Source: a virus. Taken from it: a stretch of 42,818 bases of DNA. Numbering within the stretch: the stretch's first letter is position 1; every line of letters starts with the position of its first letter. Made by a program: the position numbers and the translations under genes. This document shows, piece by piece, positions 31,715 through 40,663 of this stretch. The stretch spans positions 1-42,818 of the IMG/VR virus record IMGVR_UViG_3300023176_001474, one strand, 5' to 3'. The notes beneath the pieces were generated by a model, which made no database searches, had not been told where the DNA came from, and saw nothing but the letters and a program-made list of their open reading frames with translations.

Positions 31715-31986
31715 TACTGTTCTACTCCTAATAGCATTGTCCAACCACTAGGATCCCCCTCAACTTTTGTACCTCCAGACAAAGTAACTTCTATTGGGCG
31801 ATGTGCAAAATAACTACTATAGTAGGGCCATCTTAACTGAACACCATCAATATAACCTGGACCAGTGCTACTGGTGTTCCAAAGGTGGCCTTTAAAGGTC
31901 TTACCTTCTGGAACTGTATACATTTCATTTCTACCACTTGTTGTCTTTACAATGGTGGTACCTCCACCGCTTGCTGATAATGCCAT
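31714..31986 (-). CDS. Small structural/adhesion-region protein (90 aa)
   Basis: 90 aa, glycine and serine rich, starting MALSASGGGTTIVKTTSGRN. The YTVPEGKTFKGHLWNTSSTGPGYIDG stretch resembles single beta-sandwich baseplate or fibre modules. AAGGAG lies 6 nt before the ATG. Coupled to the downstream chaperone-domain gene by TAATG. Not recognised in detail. Confidence 0.6.
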   Translation of the reverse strand: MALSASGGGTTIVKTTSGRNEMYTVPEGKTFKGHLWNTSSTGPGYIDGVQLRWPYYSSYFAHRPIEVTLSGGTKVEGDPSGWTMLLGVEQ

Positions 31987-31996
31987 AATATTCTCC

Positions 31997-33439
31997 TTAT
32001 GTTTGTTCTATACCTGTGACTGTGACTTTTAAGTCAGCATCATTTACTCCTGCGGAACCCGCTTCACTTGAAATTATAGGAACGCCAAAATGTCGCCATG
32101 CGTAAGATGTACTACCAGAAGTTCTCCCAAACATCGGATCTGAAGAATACCTATATAACTCGTTCCCAGTATTGTCAAAAGTAATCATTTCATTACTGTT
32201 TGTTTTAGTTCTAAAACCACCCTTAGGGGTAAACCCAAACTGAGAACCTCGGAAATTTCCAGGCATCTGTGGAACAGTTATGTCGGTACGAGAATTATAC
32301 CAAGTATGTCCTAAGTCTTTTCTTGTTAATGCTGTTACTGCTGCGCTTCCTGCGGCTGTTCTTAAATCTGTCCAAGAAATATTAGATTTATATTGACCTA
32401 CAAGAGTATTGCTTCTGTAAATATACAAATACCATTCATCAGCAGAATGATCAACAGAAATAATAAAATCACCATCTGCATAACTAATTGATGCATCAAA
32501 GTTAAATTTGTAAAATGCACCATTCATCATATTTTTCATATATAATTCTTGAGGATTACTATTACTAGGAATATACCAATACATACCATGATAAGCATGT
32601 CCTCTAGGATAAGAAGAAGTAGGATAAGGAGAGGGGTGTCCAGTACTTTGATTCCAATAAGTGGGGTAGCTTAATCCATATATAGTAAACGAAGAAGGAT
32701 CATAAAATGGTCTATGGCCAATAAATTGTCCATTACTTCGCATCTCTACCATACGTTGATCTGTAACACTTCCGTTTGTATTTGATAACCAATTTCTTCG
32801 CCAATCAAGCAATCCAAAAGCTCTGTAATTATTATAGGTAAGTTGCTGGTTATTTATGCTTGAGGAAGTAGTGCCTCCAACAGATCTTGCCGCACTAACA
32901 TAATAGGTTTGTACAGAGTTATTGTCGTGTCCATGCCAATATATATTCTCACCGCCTGAAGTAGTATACATAAAATATAAATCAATCATATCGCTAGCAT
33001 ATGACAAACTTGTATGTTCTGTTTCAAATTCAGATTGTAAAGCTGTTTGTAAAGAACCACTTAGATGGCTAATATCATGAGCTGTGCCATCATCCTTTTC
33101 TATATAATAGTAGTAACGTAATCGACTTCCATCATAACAAATTCCAACAACTTTTTGAGCTACTATGGGCCAATCACTTGTTTTAAGTTTTAATGTAGAA
33201 GAACTAGGTACAATAAGATGCCCTTCAAGGTTGTAAGTTCCGCCTTTTCCTAAAGAAATATTTGCAATATTTTTTCCGTCTAATTCAAGATACGTATTAG
33301 ATAGTTTTTGATCAGGCGAAGTTATTGAAATTTGTTTAATAACCTTATTATTTCCACCTGATATTAGCGTTTCCTCACCGTCATTTAGATTTGTTTTAGT
33401 AAGTGTTGTATCATAAAATTTTTTAAATGCTTCTGCCAT
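31997..33439 (-). CDS. Large structural protein, paralogue 1 (480 aa)
   Basis: 480 aa, rich in Ser, Tyr, Asn and Trp, few cysteines, no membrane segment: typical of secreted or virion beta-rich proteins. The first 90 residues (FYDTTLTKTNLNDGEETLISGGNNKVIKQISI..) align by eye with those of the gene at 33449 (IYNATLGDSQFQSDGEHTLFTTNSSTTQIIKEVTF..), and both share later features (FI/MGHRPFY-like, SWPRAH/SYPRGHAYHGMYWYIPS, GGF). It lies in the adhesion cluster, so a fibre or receptor-binding role is likely. Family unknown. Confidence 0.7.
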   Translation of the reverse strand: MAEAFKKFYDTTLTKTNLNDGEETLISGGNNKVIKQISITSPDQKLSNTYLELDGKNIANISLGKGGTYNLEGHLIVPSSSTLKLKTSDWPIVAQKVVGICYDGSRLRYYYYIEKDDGTAHDISHLSGSLQTALQSEFETEHTSLSYASDMIDLYFMYTTSGGENIYWHGHDNNSVQTYYVSAARSVGGTTSSSINNQQLTYNNYRAFGLLDWRRNWLSNTNGSVTDQRMVEMRSNGQFIGHRPFYDPSSFTIYGLSYPTYWNQSTGHPSPYPTSSYPRGHAYHGMYWYIPSNSNPQELYMKNMMNGAFYKFNFDASISYADGDFIISVDHSADEWYLYIYRSNTLVGQYKSNISWTDLRTAAGSAAVTALTRKDLGHTWYNSRTDITVPQMPGNFRGSQFGFTPKGGFRTKTNSNEMITFDNTGNELYRYSSDPMFGRTSGSTSYAWRHFGVPIISSEAGSAGVNDADLKVTVTGIEQT

Positions 33440-33448
33440 ATCAACTCC

Positions 33449-34933
33449 TTAAGATGCAGTGTAGCCAAACATCTGAATACCAAATGTTGGTTGGGATATT
33501 CCAGCAGCGCTTATTTCAGAGGCACTCATTTTGCCCATAGTTCTTTTCCATAAATAATTACTTGTAGGTGTTACAGTATCAACCCCTACGAATTGACTAT
33601 GGCTATAAAGTTCATTTCCATCTATATCACACATTACTAAAACATTACTGTTGTTTTGGTAGCCAAAACCACCATCCATTCGATCTGAGAGCTGACAAGC
33701 AGCAAAAGTACCAGTATTGATACTTCCATTAGGAATTGATACGTTAGTACTTGTGCAATTTACTGAGCTAGTCCCACCTGATGTAATAGATTCATATTCT
33801 GTTATAGTTCCTGGAGTAATAGCTCTTCTCATAGTAGTGCTTCCATCAGGTCTCCAAAATACAAATTTGTCATTATCTTTATCAATTGATACAGTAAAGT
33901 CATAATTACCACTGCTTGACCAATTAACGCTAAGATTAAATGAAAAGAACTGACCTGTTTTTAAAGAAATACCATAAATTTGGCTGCTATAACTACTACT
34001 TGGTATATAAAAATACCAATCTCCAATGCAATGTGCTCTTGGCCAAGAAGAAGTCATAGAGGGACTGAAGCTACCTTGGTTAGTTGCAGGGGTTGAACTA
34101 GCAACACCATTCCATTTATTAAATGTTGTCTGAGTGTTACGAATACTATTACTATAACTTAAAGAACCATAAGTATAAAGATAAGCACCTGTCTGATCTA
34201 ACATATTAGGTACATACCCCATTGATACACCTGTAAAGTTAATAACTTCAAACATAGATCTACTTATATCTCTATCATAAGCAAAACCTCTATAATTTCC
34301 GCTAGGTATTGCACCATACTGTTGAACTTCGGTACTACCACCTCCATAGTTCCAATCTTTAGCAGGAATGGTGTATTGTCCTTGGACAGAGTTGCTATCA
34401 TGATAAATATAACTCATAAGATAATGAGGATTGTGCTGACTATTAATCCCTGTAGCGGCATAACTTCTAGCGTCTACTACATCAATTATATTACTATAAT
34501 GGCTACTAGGAATGCCATTATCATGATAGTTTTTATTTTCTGAAATAGTATGAGTTACGGTACCTGTTGATTGATCCCTAACTTTAACATTTACATATAG
34601 CCTTTGAGTAGTATTACTGCCCATAAATTGCTCATACTCTTTATAAAATGCAACTGGATAAGTATTTGGCAATTTAAGTTTTACAGTAGAGTTTGGAGGT
34701 ACAATATATTCTCCAGTAAGACTAGCTCCTGAACTAGTAAGGCTAGCTACATTGTGACCATTTACTTCTAAAAAGCCGCCATCAAAAGTAACTCCTGACT
34801 GCGGATCAAAAGTTACTTCTTTAATAATTTGAGTGGTACTACTGTTTGTAGTAAAAAGTGTATGCTCACCATCAGACTGAAACTGTGAGTCACCTAATGT
34901 AGCGTTGTATATACGACCTACTGAATTAGCCAT
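33449..34933 (-). CDS. Large structural protein, paralogue 2 (494 aa)
   Basis: 494 aa, paralogous to the neighbour at 31997 with the same N-terminal beta domain (DGEHTLFTTNSS...; GGFLEVNGHNVASL...; GEYIVPPNSTVKLKL) and a shared PRAHCIGDWYFYIPSSS segment. AAAGGAG precedes the ATG. Tandem duplication followed by divergence is evident. Likely a second host-contact or decoration protein. Confidence 0.7.
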   Translation of the reverse strand: MANSVGRIYNATLGDSQFQSDGEHTLFTTNSSTTQIIKEVTFDPQSGVTFDGGFLEVNGHNVASLTSSGASLTGEYIVPPNSTVKLKLPNTYPVAFYKEYEQFMGSNTTQRLYVNVKVRDQSTGTVTHTISENKNYHDNGIPSSHYSNIIDVVDARSYAATGINSQHNPHYLMSYIYHDSNSVQGQYTIPAKDWNYGGGSTEVQQYGAIPSGNYRGFAYDRDISRSMFEVINFTGVSMGYVPNMLDQTGAYLYTYGSLSYSNSIRNTQTTFNKWNGVASSTPATNQGSFSPSMTSSWPRAHCIGDWYFYIPSSSYSSQIYGISLKTGQFFSFNLSVNWSSSGNYDFTVSIDKDNDKFVFWRPDGSTTMRRAITPGTITEYESITSGGTSSVNCTSTNVSIPNGSINTGTFAACQLSDRMDGGFGYQNNSNVLVMCDIDGNELYSHSQFVGVDTVTPTSNYLWKRTMGKMSASEISAAGISQPTFGIQMFGYTAS

Positions 34934-34945
34934 AATATTTCTCCT

Positions 34946-36952
34946 TTATATATAAGTATACAGGCTAGCCATAGAGGCACCTGAACTAGCTACTTGAGTG
35001 TCTACATAATTTTTGTTTGCGGCGTCTGTTCCAGAGCTAACTGTATCAATACCTTCTATTCTACCTGTACCTTCAAGTTTAATCCTTCCGCTATAAATCC
35101 GAGTATATGACGGACCTATGTGCGCAATATTTGAATAACTGCTTGTATGACTTGATTTAAACCAGAAGCCTGAATCCTCGGTATTAAGATACTCAACAAG
35201 CGTACAGTGATGCCCACCAGAAATAGTAGGGCTAGATCTACTTCCTGAAACTTGCATGCGAGAACCGATGAAGTGGTTCCAGTTAGAGGTGTAACCTTTT
35301 AAATAACCATAACCTGAACCGCCGCCAATAGCTACGTCACCTTGGCCCTGTATTAATCCGTTTACAGAAAGAGTACCAACATCACCAATATTGTAGTTGT
35401 TCATATCAATAGGCGAGTCAATTATAGTGTTTGTGCCACGAATATAGTTTACGCTACTATTACTGTAATTTATATGTGTGGCAGTGCCATTTCCGTTATC
35501 AATGCGTAATTCGTTGTCAACCGTCAGCTTACCTGTCATGGTATCATTAGTATCACTACGCAAGAAGCTGCTTGCCTGAATACCGTCAACCGTGTCAGCA
35601 TCTAGGCCATTGCCAGAACCTTCGTCACCTGTGTGGAGCAGTCTGCTATACGCACCGCCATTATAATAACGAGGATTGTGTTCAAACGCCCAGTAACCGT
35701 TGTTGAACACTTTAGAGTTACTACCCGTGTCCGATCTATATAAACCCATAGCCCACGGGCCACCGCTTGACGTTTGTAAAACTAGCGGCTGACTTGTGCC
35801 AGTGCTTATGGTGATGGTTCCTGTAGCGGTATCAGCCGCATCACTACGCAAGAAGCTGCTTGCTTGAATACCATCTAACAAGTCAGCGTCTAACCCTGAC
35901 CCTGCACCATCGTTTCCGCTATTCCAGAAAGTAGTCCAAGACCGCCATGTGCCGTTGTCACGACGACGAATATGAATGTCTGCTGTACCTGACCCAGTGC
36001 CACCCCACACCATTTGCGTAGGCTGTCCTCCGTCATTGAGAACCATCATATTATGGTATGTGCCAGAAGGTGCGTTTGTTGGCACAGAGCTAGTCCAACG
36101 GTAATGTCCGTTTGTTGTGATTGTGTTTAAGTCATTAGTTGAGTTTAGGGCTGTAGCTTCTATACCTTGCTTCACATCAACAAGGCTTGTACCATCCAGC
36201 AAATCTGCATCCAAGCCTGACCCTGCGCCATCTACTGTTTTGATCTTAGCTAATACGTCTGCAGCAGTGTAGCTAGAAGAATTTAACTTAGTACCTATCT
36301 GATTACTTATGGTAGTAGCAAAGTTAGGATCATCGCCTAAAGCAGCCGCCAACTCATTAAGTGTATCTAACGTAGCAGGAGCAGAGTCCACAATATTTGC
36401 AACCTCAGTATCAACATAAGAAGTTGTTGCATAAGAGCCTAGGTGCTGAGTAACAGCACTAGAACTAATATCGGAATCTTGGATAGTAGAGTCTACCCAA
36501 GCTGTTCCGTTATATCTTAGAAAATCACCTGTAGCTGCAGAAGTAATGGTTACATTTGAGATATCCCCTACTGAGTTAATTTGAGGAATATCATCATTAA
36601 CCCAAGCAGAACCATTCCATTTTAAGAATTGATCTGTACTAGCTGATGTTATTGTTACATCTGAAATATCATCAAGAGAATTAATCTGAGGAATATCGTC
36701 ATTAACCCAAGCAGAACCATTCCATTTTAAGAATTGAGAAGCACTTGCAGAAGTAATAGTTACGTTTGAGTGAGAGTCTAAAGTGTGGTCATGGGGAGGA
36801 AATGTTGCAGGAACATTTACCAAATCCCCATAATCACCTGTAGTTGCTATGTCATGTAGCCCAGTGACTTCACTTGCAGAAATTTCGCTATCACTAAGCG
36901 TGTTATTTGCTGAGAGTAACTGAGCCAGTTTTCTCGCCTTTGATCTAGCCAT
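34946..36952 (-). CDS. Tail fibre protein with tandem repeats
   Basis: 668 aa. The N-terminal part holds three tandem units of about 35 residues (ITSAS..QFLKWNGSAWVNDDIPQ). Then comes a module also found in the gene at 40664 (VDSAPATLDTLNELAAALGD), repeated GLDADLLDG / IQASSFLRSD segments of trimeric phage fibres, and the end GTGRIEGIDTVSSGTDAANK shared with the fibre at 38019. These features describe a long, trimeric, modular fibre for host attachment. AAAGG lies upstream of the start. Confidence 0.85.
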   Translation of the reverse strand: MARSKARKLAQLLSANNTLSDSEISASEVTGLHDIATTGDYGDLVNVPATFPPHDHTLDSHSNVTITSASASQFLKWNGSAWVNDDIPQINSLDDISDVTITSASTDQFLKWNGSAWVNDDIPQINSVGDISNVTITSAATGDFLRYNGTAWVDSTIQDSDISSSAVTQHLGSYATTSYVDTEVANIVDSAPATLDTLNELAAALGDDPNFATTISNQIGTKLNSSSYTAADVLAKIKTVDGAGSGLDADLLDGTSLVDVKQGIEATALNSTNDLNTITTNGHYRWTSSVPTNAPSGTYHNMMVLNDGGQPTQMVWGGTGSGTADIHIRRRDNGTWRSWTTFWNSGNDGAGSGLDADLLDGIQASSFLRSDAADTATGTITISTGTSQPLVLQTSSGGPWAMGLYRSDTGSNSKVFNNGYWAFEHNPRYYNGGAYSRLLHTGDEGSGNGLDADTVDGIQASSFLRSDTNDTMTGKLTVDNELRIDNGNGTATHINYSNSSVNYIRGTNTIIDSPIDMNNYNIGDVGTLSVNGLIQGQGDVAIGGGSGYGYLKGYTSNWNHFIGSRMQVSGSRSSPTISGGHHCTLVEYLNTEDSGFWFKSSHTSSYSNIAHIGPSYTRIYSGRIKLEGTGRIEGIDTVSSGTDAANKNYVDTQVASSGASMASLYTYI
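36491..36770 (-). repeat. Three 105-bp tandem repeats in fibre gene
   Basis: Copies begin near 36491, 36596 and 36701 (105-bp period, 35 codons). Two copies are nearly identical over the segment coding FLKWNGSAWVND; the leftmost has diverged. Typical of a shaft that grows or shrinks by recombination. Confidence 0.75.
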
Positions 36953-36976
36953 TGAGCTACCTTTCTTTTTATTGTT

Positions 36977-37285
36977 TTATTCGGGTGCGGGTTCTGAAGT
37001 CGGAATAGTTTCAACAGACCAAGTAGCCTGATAACCACCACCAGATTTAGCTTCGTAACCAGATATTTGTGCATACTGTGTTTCTGTTACTGTTGGCTTG
37101 TTGGACAAATCTAAAACATATCTGTCGCCATCAACAAGAATCTCCATATTACTTTCATCACTTTCAACGGCTGTGCTGTTGCTGCCTTGGTGTTGAGTAA
37201 TGTCAAAGGTATCTCTGTCTTGTATTGCTACAATAAAATCACCACGCTCAAGATGAGAAGTGTTATCAAATATTTTAATTCGCAT
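36977..37285 (-). CDS. Small structural-region protein (102 aa)
   Basis: 102 aa, acidic, starting MRIKIFDNTSHLERGDFIVA. Middle part is beta-rich (NMEILVDGDRYVLDLSNKP) and the end is proline-rich (PTSEPAPE). TAGGAG lies 8 nt before the ATG. Located between two fibre-cluster genes. Not recognised; may be a fibre-assembly helper. Confidence 0.6.
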   Translation of the reverse strand: MRIKIFDNTSHLERGDFIVAIQDRDTFDITQHQGSNSTAVESDESNMEILVDGDRYVLDLSNKPTVTETQYAQISGYEAKSGGGYQATWSVETIPTSEPAPE

Positions 37286-37295
37286 TGCTTAACTC

Positions 37296-38009
37296 CTATG
37301 CATCTTCTTCAATAACTAACATTGACCATTGAATATGACCGGCTGCCCGATTGCTCCAATTGTTATAGTTCGTACTACCCGCCCAATCATATAGATATAC
37401 TGTCTCACCAGCAGTAGCGTGAGGTGTTGGCAAAATACTGTGAATACTTCTATCGTAGCCATTTGTTAGCCTTGAACCATCATAGCCAGGTGGTGCTATA
37501 TACTTTTGTGCGCTTGCACTAGTGTTGTATCTACGACCAATTGCTAAGGTGCCATAATAACCTGTGCTAAATGCATAACCAAAGTTAAAATCTGCCCAAT
37601 CATTACCACTGTTTCTTGTTGTATATCGTTCCCTTACACTATCGCCAATATAAAGCTGAGGGGTATGATTAATGTTATCAACTCTTGTCCATCTGTGACC
37701 GTGGTCAGGATTGAAATGCACAGATGCATATACTTCGCTGGTTGTACCTCCACCAAAATCACCTTGTGGCATATAAACCATTAACATTCTGTTTGTATTA
37801 TGTCCTGTAGATGTACTGCCAGTACCATTAGTGCCAGCGTAAAAACCACAAACATTAGCGTAGTTTTGATAGCCGCTTTTTATACTGCAATCAAATCCAA
37901 GTCTTGCAATCTTACCTGCTGGAACAGTGTATCCTGTTGATGTTGCATCCCATTGGTTAGTTGTTTGAGCAGTATAGTGACCATTGTAAAATTTTATATT
38001 TCTTCCCAT
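37296..38009 (-). CDS. Structural/adhesion protein (237 aa)
   Basis: 237 aa, rich in Tyr, Gly, Asn and His, starting MGRNIKFYNGHYTAQTTNQWD. YTVPAGKIARLGFDCSIKSG and YIGDSVRERYT suggest a single beta-sandwich domain; the YTVP.GK opening is also in the 90-aa protein at 31714. AGGAGG lies 5-6 nt before the ATG. A virion surface or receptor-contact protein is likely from context. Confidence 0.6.
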   Translation of the reverse strand: MGRNIKFYNGHYTAQTTNQWDATSTGYTVPAGKIARLGFDCSIKSGYQNYANVCGFYAGTNGTGSTSTGHNTNRMLMVYMPQGDFGGGTTSEVYASVHFNPDHGHRWTRVDNINHTPQLYIGDSVRERYTTRNSGNDWADFNFGYAFSTGYYGTLAIGRRYNTSASAQKYIAPPGYDGSRLTNGYDRSIHSILPTPHATAGETVYLYDWAGSTNYNNWSNRAAGHIQWSMLVIEEDA

Positions 38010-38018
38010 AGTTACCTC

Positions 38019-39677
38019 CTAGAAAGCCGAGAATGCTGTACCACCACCACCAGCACTGGCTACTGCGGTATCTACGTAGTTTTTGTTTGCTGCATCAGTT
38101 CCAGATGAAACTGTGTCAACGCCTTGAATGCGGCCTGTGCCGTTTAATACGATGCTGCCGTGTTGAACTGTCAGATTAGAGCCATCAATCTGCATATATT
38201 CTGTGCCATTGATGTAGAACTCTGTGCGGTTGTCATGAACATGCTTAATAGCCCAAGAGTTGTCAGCATCTAACAAACCAAATTCATTTGAACTGGTAGC
38301 GTATACAGAACCTCTGCGGCTTGTCCCGTTTGTCTGAAATTCAATCTGATTATAACTTTGTGAAGTTCTTGCGGTCCAGTTTGTGGAGCTATTAGAGGCC
38401 CAATGGTTTCCAGTGGCCTCGTTATAAAGACCCTCGCCAGTGTTGTAGTTGCGATACCAATCGTGGGCATAGAAATTTGTAGCGGTTACACTTCCACCAG
38501 TTGAATTAACATTTGCAAATGTTGGAGATGATGTTGTTGTAACAGCTTGGTTTAGGTAACTGCTGAACTGGTTGCCATCCCATAGGTCAGCATCCAATCC
38601 AGAGCCAGAGCCATCGTTGCCAGAGTGCCAAAGTGTATGAGTAGCTGAACCATTATAGATATAACCGCCAGAATATAAATATCTGGTTGAATTACCTCCA
38701 CCGCCACCTATGTATGAACCATAAGTGGGATTATAACCCAAAAAGTCAGCATACCCTGTTCTTGATGCTAGTTGACCTGTTGCGCCAGCAGCAAAAGTAG
38801 GGTTAGCAGTAAAACTATCAGCCGTATCAGAACGCATAAACTGTGTGCTGTCTAAGCTATCAAGTGTTGCTGCATCAATGTTAAGCGCATCAATGTCAGC
38901 CTTGGTTTGATCCGCAGTAGCACCGCTTTCAATGCCATCTAACTTAGAGCCATCAGATGCTATATCACGTCCATCAACAGTTCCAGAAACTGAAATATTC
39001 CCAGTAATGTCTACGCCTGTGCTAGTGGTTTCTAGCTTTTTGCTGTTGTTATAATTTAATTCAACTCCACCAGTTGCAACAATACCTTTTAAATAATCAC
39101 CACCTGAATTTTTTATTATTAAGTTACCAGTGTTATTTTGAATATAACTATTAGATCCGTCATGGAATAGTTGAAGATCATCAGAAGTACCGAATACAGC
39201 TTTGTTATTATCATTAAAGGCTAAGGTGCCGTTAATACTTACGCCGTAGTTTTGTGTTGATAGTTTTAAAGAGTTGTCATAATAAAGTTCTACTGCTGAA
39301 TTAGCATAAACAACAACCCCCTGTTCTCCAGAAACAGCTTGTAATTTAATTTGACCGCCCGAGCTATTACGAATATGAAAAGATCCAGTGGTATTTTCAA
39401 TATTTGTATTAGTACCATCGTGGTAAATCTCGAAATCTTGAGAGTCACCAAAACGTAATCTAGTGCTGTCTCCAAGATTAAGTGCGCCTGTTAAAGTGCC
39501 TCCCGAAAGAGGCAACTTTGAGTCTACTTGTGTTTGAATATTAGATGTCACACCATCTGTATAGTTTAGCTCTGTTGCACTAGCAGTGACTCCTGTGATA
39601 TCTACTACTTCAATAGTACCATCAACTAGAGGGCTACCCGCCGCAACGATATCAGCTAAGTCTCTTGCTTTTGTCAT
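38019..39677 (-). CDS. Tail fibre protein
   Basis: 552 aa. N-terminal MTKARDLADIVAAGSPLVDG is a common anchor of phage fibres. Repeated LRFGDSQDFEIYHDGTNTNIEN-type units (three) follow, then GIESGATADQTKADIDAL, GSGSGLDADLWDGNQFSSY, and the end GTGRIQGVDTVSSGTDAANK shared with the fibre at 34946. A trimeric beta-helical shaft is expected. AAAGGAA precedes the ATG. Confidence 0.85.
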   Translation of the reverse strand: MTKARDLADIVAAGSPLVDGTIEVVDITGVTASATELNYTDGVTSNIQTQVDSKLPLSGGTLTGALNLGDSTRLRFGDSQDFEIYHDGTNTNIENTTGSFHIRNSSGGQIKLQAVSGEQGVVVYANSAVELYYDNSLKLSTQNYGVSINGTLAFNDNNKAVFGTSDDLQLFHDGSNSYIQNNTGNLIIKNSGGDYLKGIVATGGVELNYNNSKKLETTSTGVDITGNISVSGTVDGRDIASDGSKLDGIESGATADQTKADIDALNIDAATLDSLDSTQFMRSDTADSFTANPTFAAGATGQLASRTGYADFLGYNPTYGSYIGGGGGNSTRYLYSGGYIYNGSATHTLWHSGNDGSGSGLDADLWDGNQFSSYLNQAVTTTSSPTFANVNSTGGSVTATNFYAHDWYRNYNTGEGLYNEATGNHWASNSSTNWTARTSQSYNQIEFQTNGTSRRGSVYATSSNEFGLLDADNSWAIKHVHDNRTEFYINGTEYMQIDGSNLTVQHGSIVLNGTGRIQGVDTVSSGTDAANKNYVDTAVASAGGGGTAFSAF

Positions 39678-39710
39678 AGTGTTTTATTCCTTTATGCTGC
39701 CTCTTTGTTG

Positions 39711-40007
39711 TTATGGTTTCGTAGGCCAATCCTCTTCGTTAAGATTAGGCCAATTCGCATGTGTGGTTAAATCTCTCAAAGCTGTTCTGTATGTCGCCCA
39801 AGCAATTTTATCTTCATTGTTTAAAGGGCTGTCGTTCATTTGCGTCCAATCGCTATCATCAAGCAATTTGTTTCTATCTTCACGTAAAACAGCGGCGAAC
39901 CGTTCATCAGCCCCATCTACCCAAGCCTGTTGCATAGCGTTGTATTCTGCCAATTCATCTTCAGTCAGAGGAACAATTTCACCACCAAAATTCTTTGTTA
40001 TCGTCAT
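39711..40007 (-). CDS. Tail assembly chaperone-like protein (98 aa)
   Basis: 98 aa. The second half (LLDDSDWTQMNDSPLNNEDK...WATYRTALRDLTTHANWP...EEDWPTKP) is the phage tail assembly chaperone domain. It is very close to the C-terminus of the protein at 31115, and more distant from that at 24566. Position between two fibre genes suggests a dedicated fibre chaperone. GAGGA lies 9-10 nt before the ATG. Confidence 0.7.
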   Translation of the reverse strand: MTITKNFGGEIVPLTEDELAEYNAMQQAWVDGADERFAAVLREDRNKLLDDSDWTQMNDSPLNNEDKIAWATYRTALRDLTTHANWPNLNEEDWPTKP

Positions 40008-40024
40008 TTGACCATATCCTCACC

Positions 40025-40648
40025 TTATCTGTCTACGCCATAAACCCAGAGTTCACCAGTCATCGTTCCTGTGCTGGGGAAATATTGAAAACCAGTTATG
40101 TTTCCTGATCCCGCAGAAGTAAAATCACCACCACTAATGCTAACTCCGCCTTGGCTACTGCCGTTAATATGCGACATCCAAGAGTACATCATAACTTGGT
40201 ACGAACCTGCTTTTGTATAAACTATTCTAAATGGAAACAGAGTTGTCGCATCTGAATAGCACTGATTGCTATTATGGCTGTGTATAAAAAAAGATGAGCT
40301 AGTTGATATATAACCGTAGTTTCTATGGTTACCTGTGGTATCATAAGTGCTGTTGGTGTGAAGTGTTGTGCCAGTATAAACTCTTGATTGTAAATGAAAA
40401 TAGTTTGCTGCATTAAGTCTCATATAACCATGCACTTCATATTCTTCATATGTGGTGGAACCGATATTTGTTGGTGTTACTGTCACACTGGCAACATTAC
40501 TAAAAGTTGTGGTATACAGCTCCTTTAGTAAACCACCACCCACACCAGATGTACCTAGTGCCGCCACAGTTGTTGCATCTACAGACGCAATGTTAGTTAG
40601 CTGTCTGCTATCATCAATTACTGTTGTACCTGATACTTTAATAGCCAT
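40025..40648 (-). CDS. Short fibre/adhesion protein (207 aa)
   Basis: 207 aa starting MAIKVSGTTVIDDSRQLTNI, a short N-terminal module often found at the head of fibre proteins. The rest is a single beta-rich domain (YEEYEVHGYMRLNAANYFHL, TGFQYFPSTGTMTGELWVYG) such as is found in receptor-binding knobs. AGGAG precedes the ATG. Confidence 0.65.
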   Translation of the reverse strand: MAIKVSGTTVIDDSRQLTNIASVDATTVAALGTSGVGGGLLKELYTTTFSNVASVTVTPTNIGSTTYEEYEVHGYMRLNAANYFHLQSRVYTGTTLHTNSTYDTTGNHRNYGYISTSSSFFIHSHNSNQCYSDATTLFPFRIVYTKAGSYQVMMYSWMSHINGSSQGGVSISGGDFTSAGSGNITGFQYFPSTGTMTGELWVYGVDR

Positions 40649-40663
40649 CTTCGGATTCTCCTA

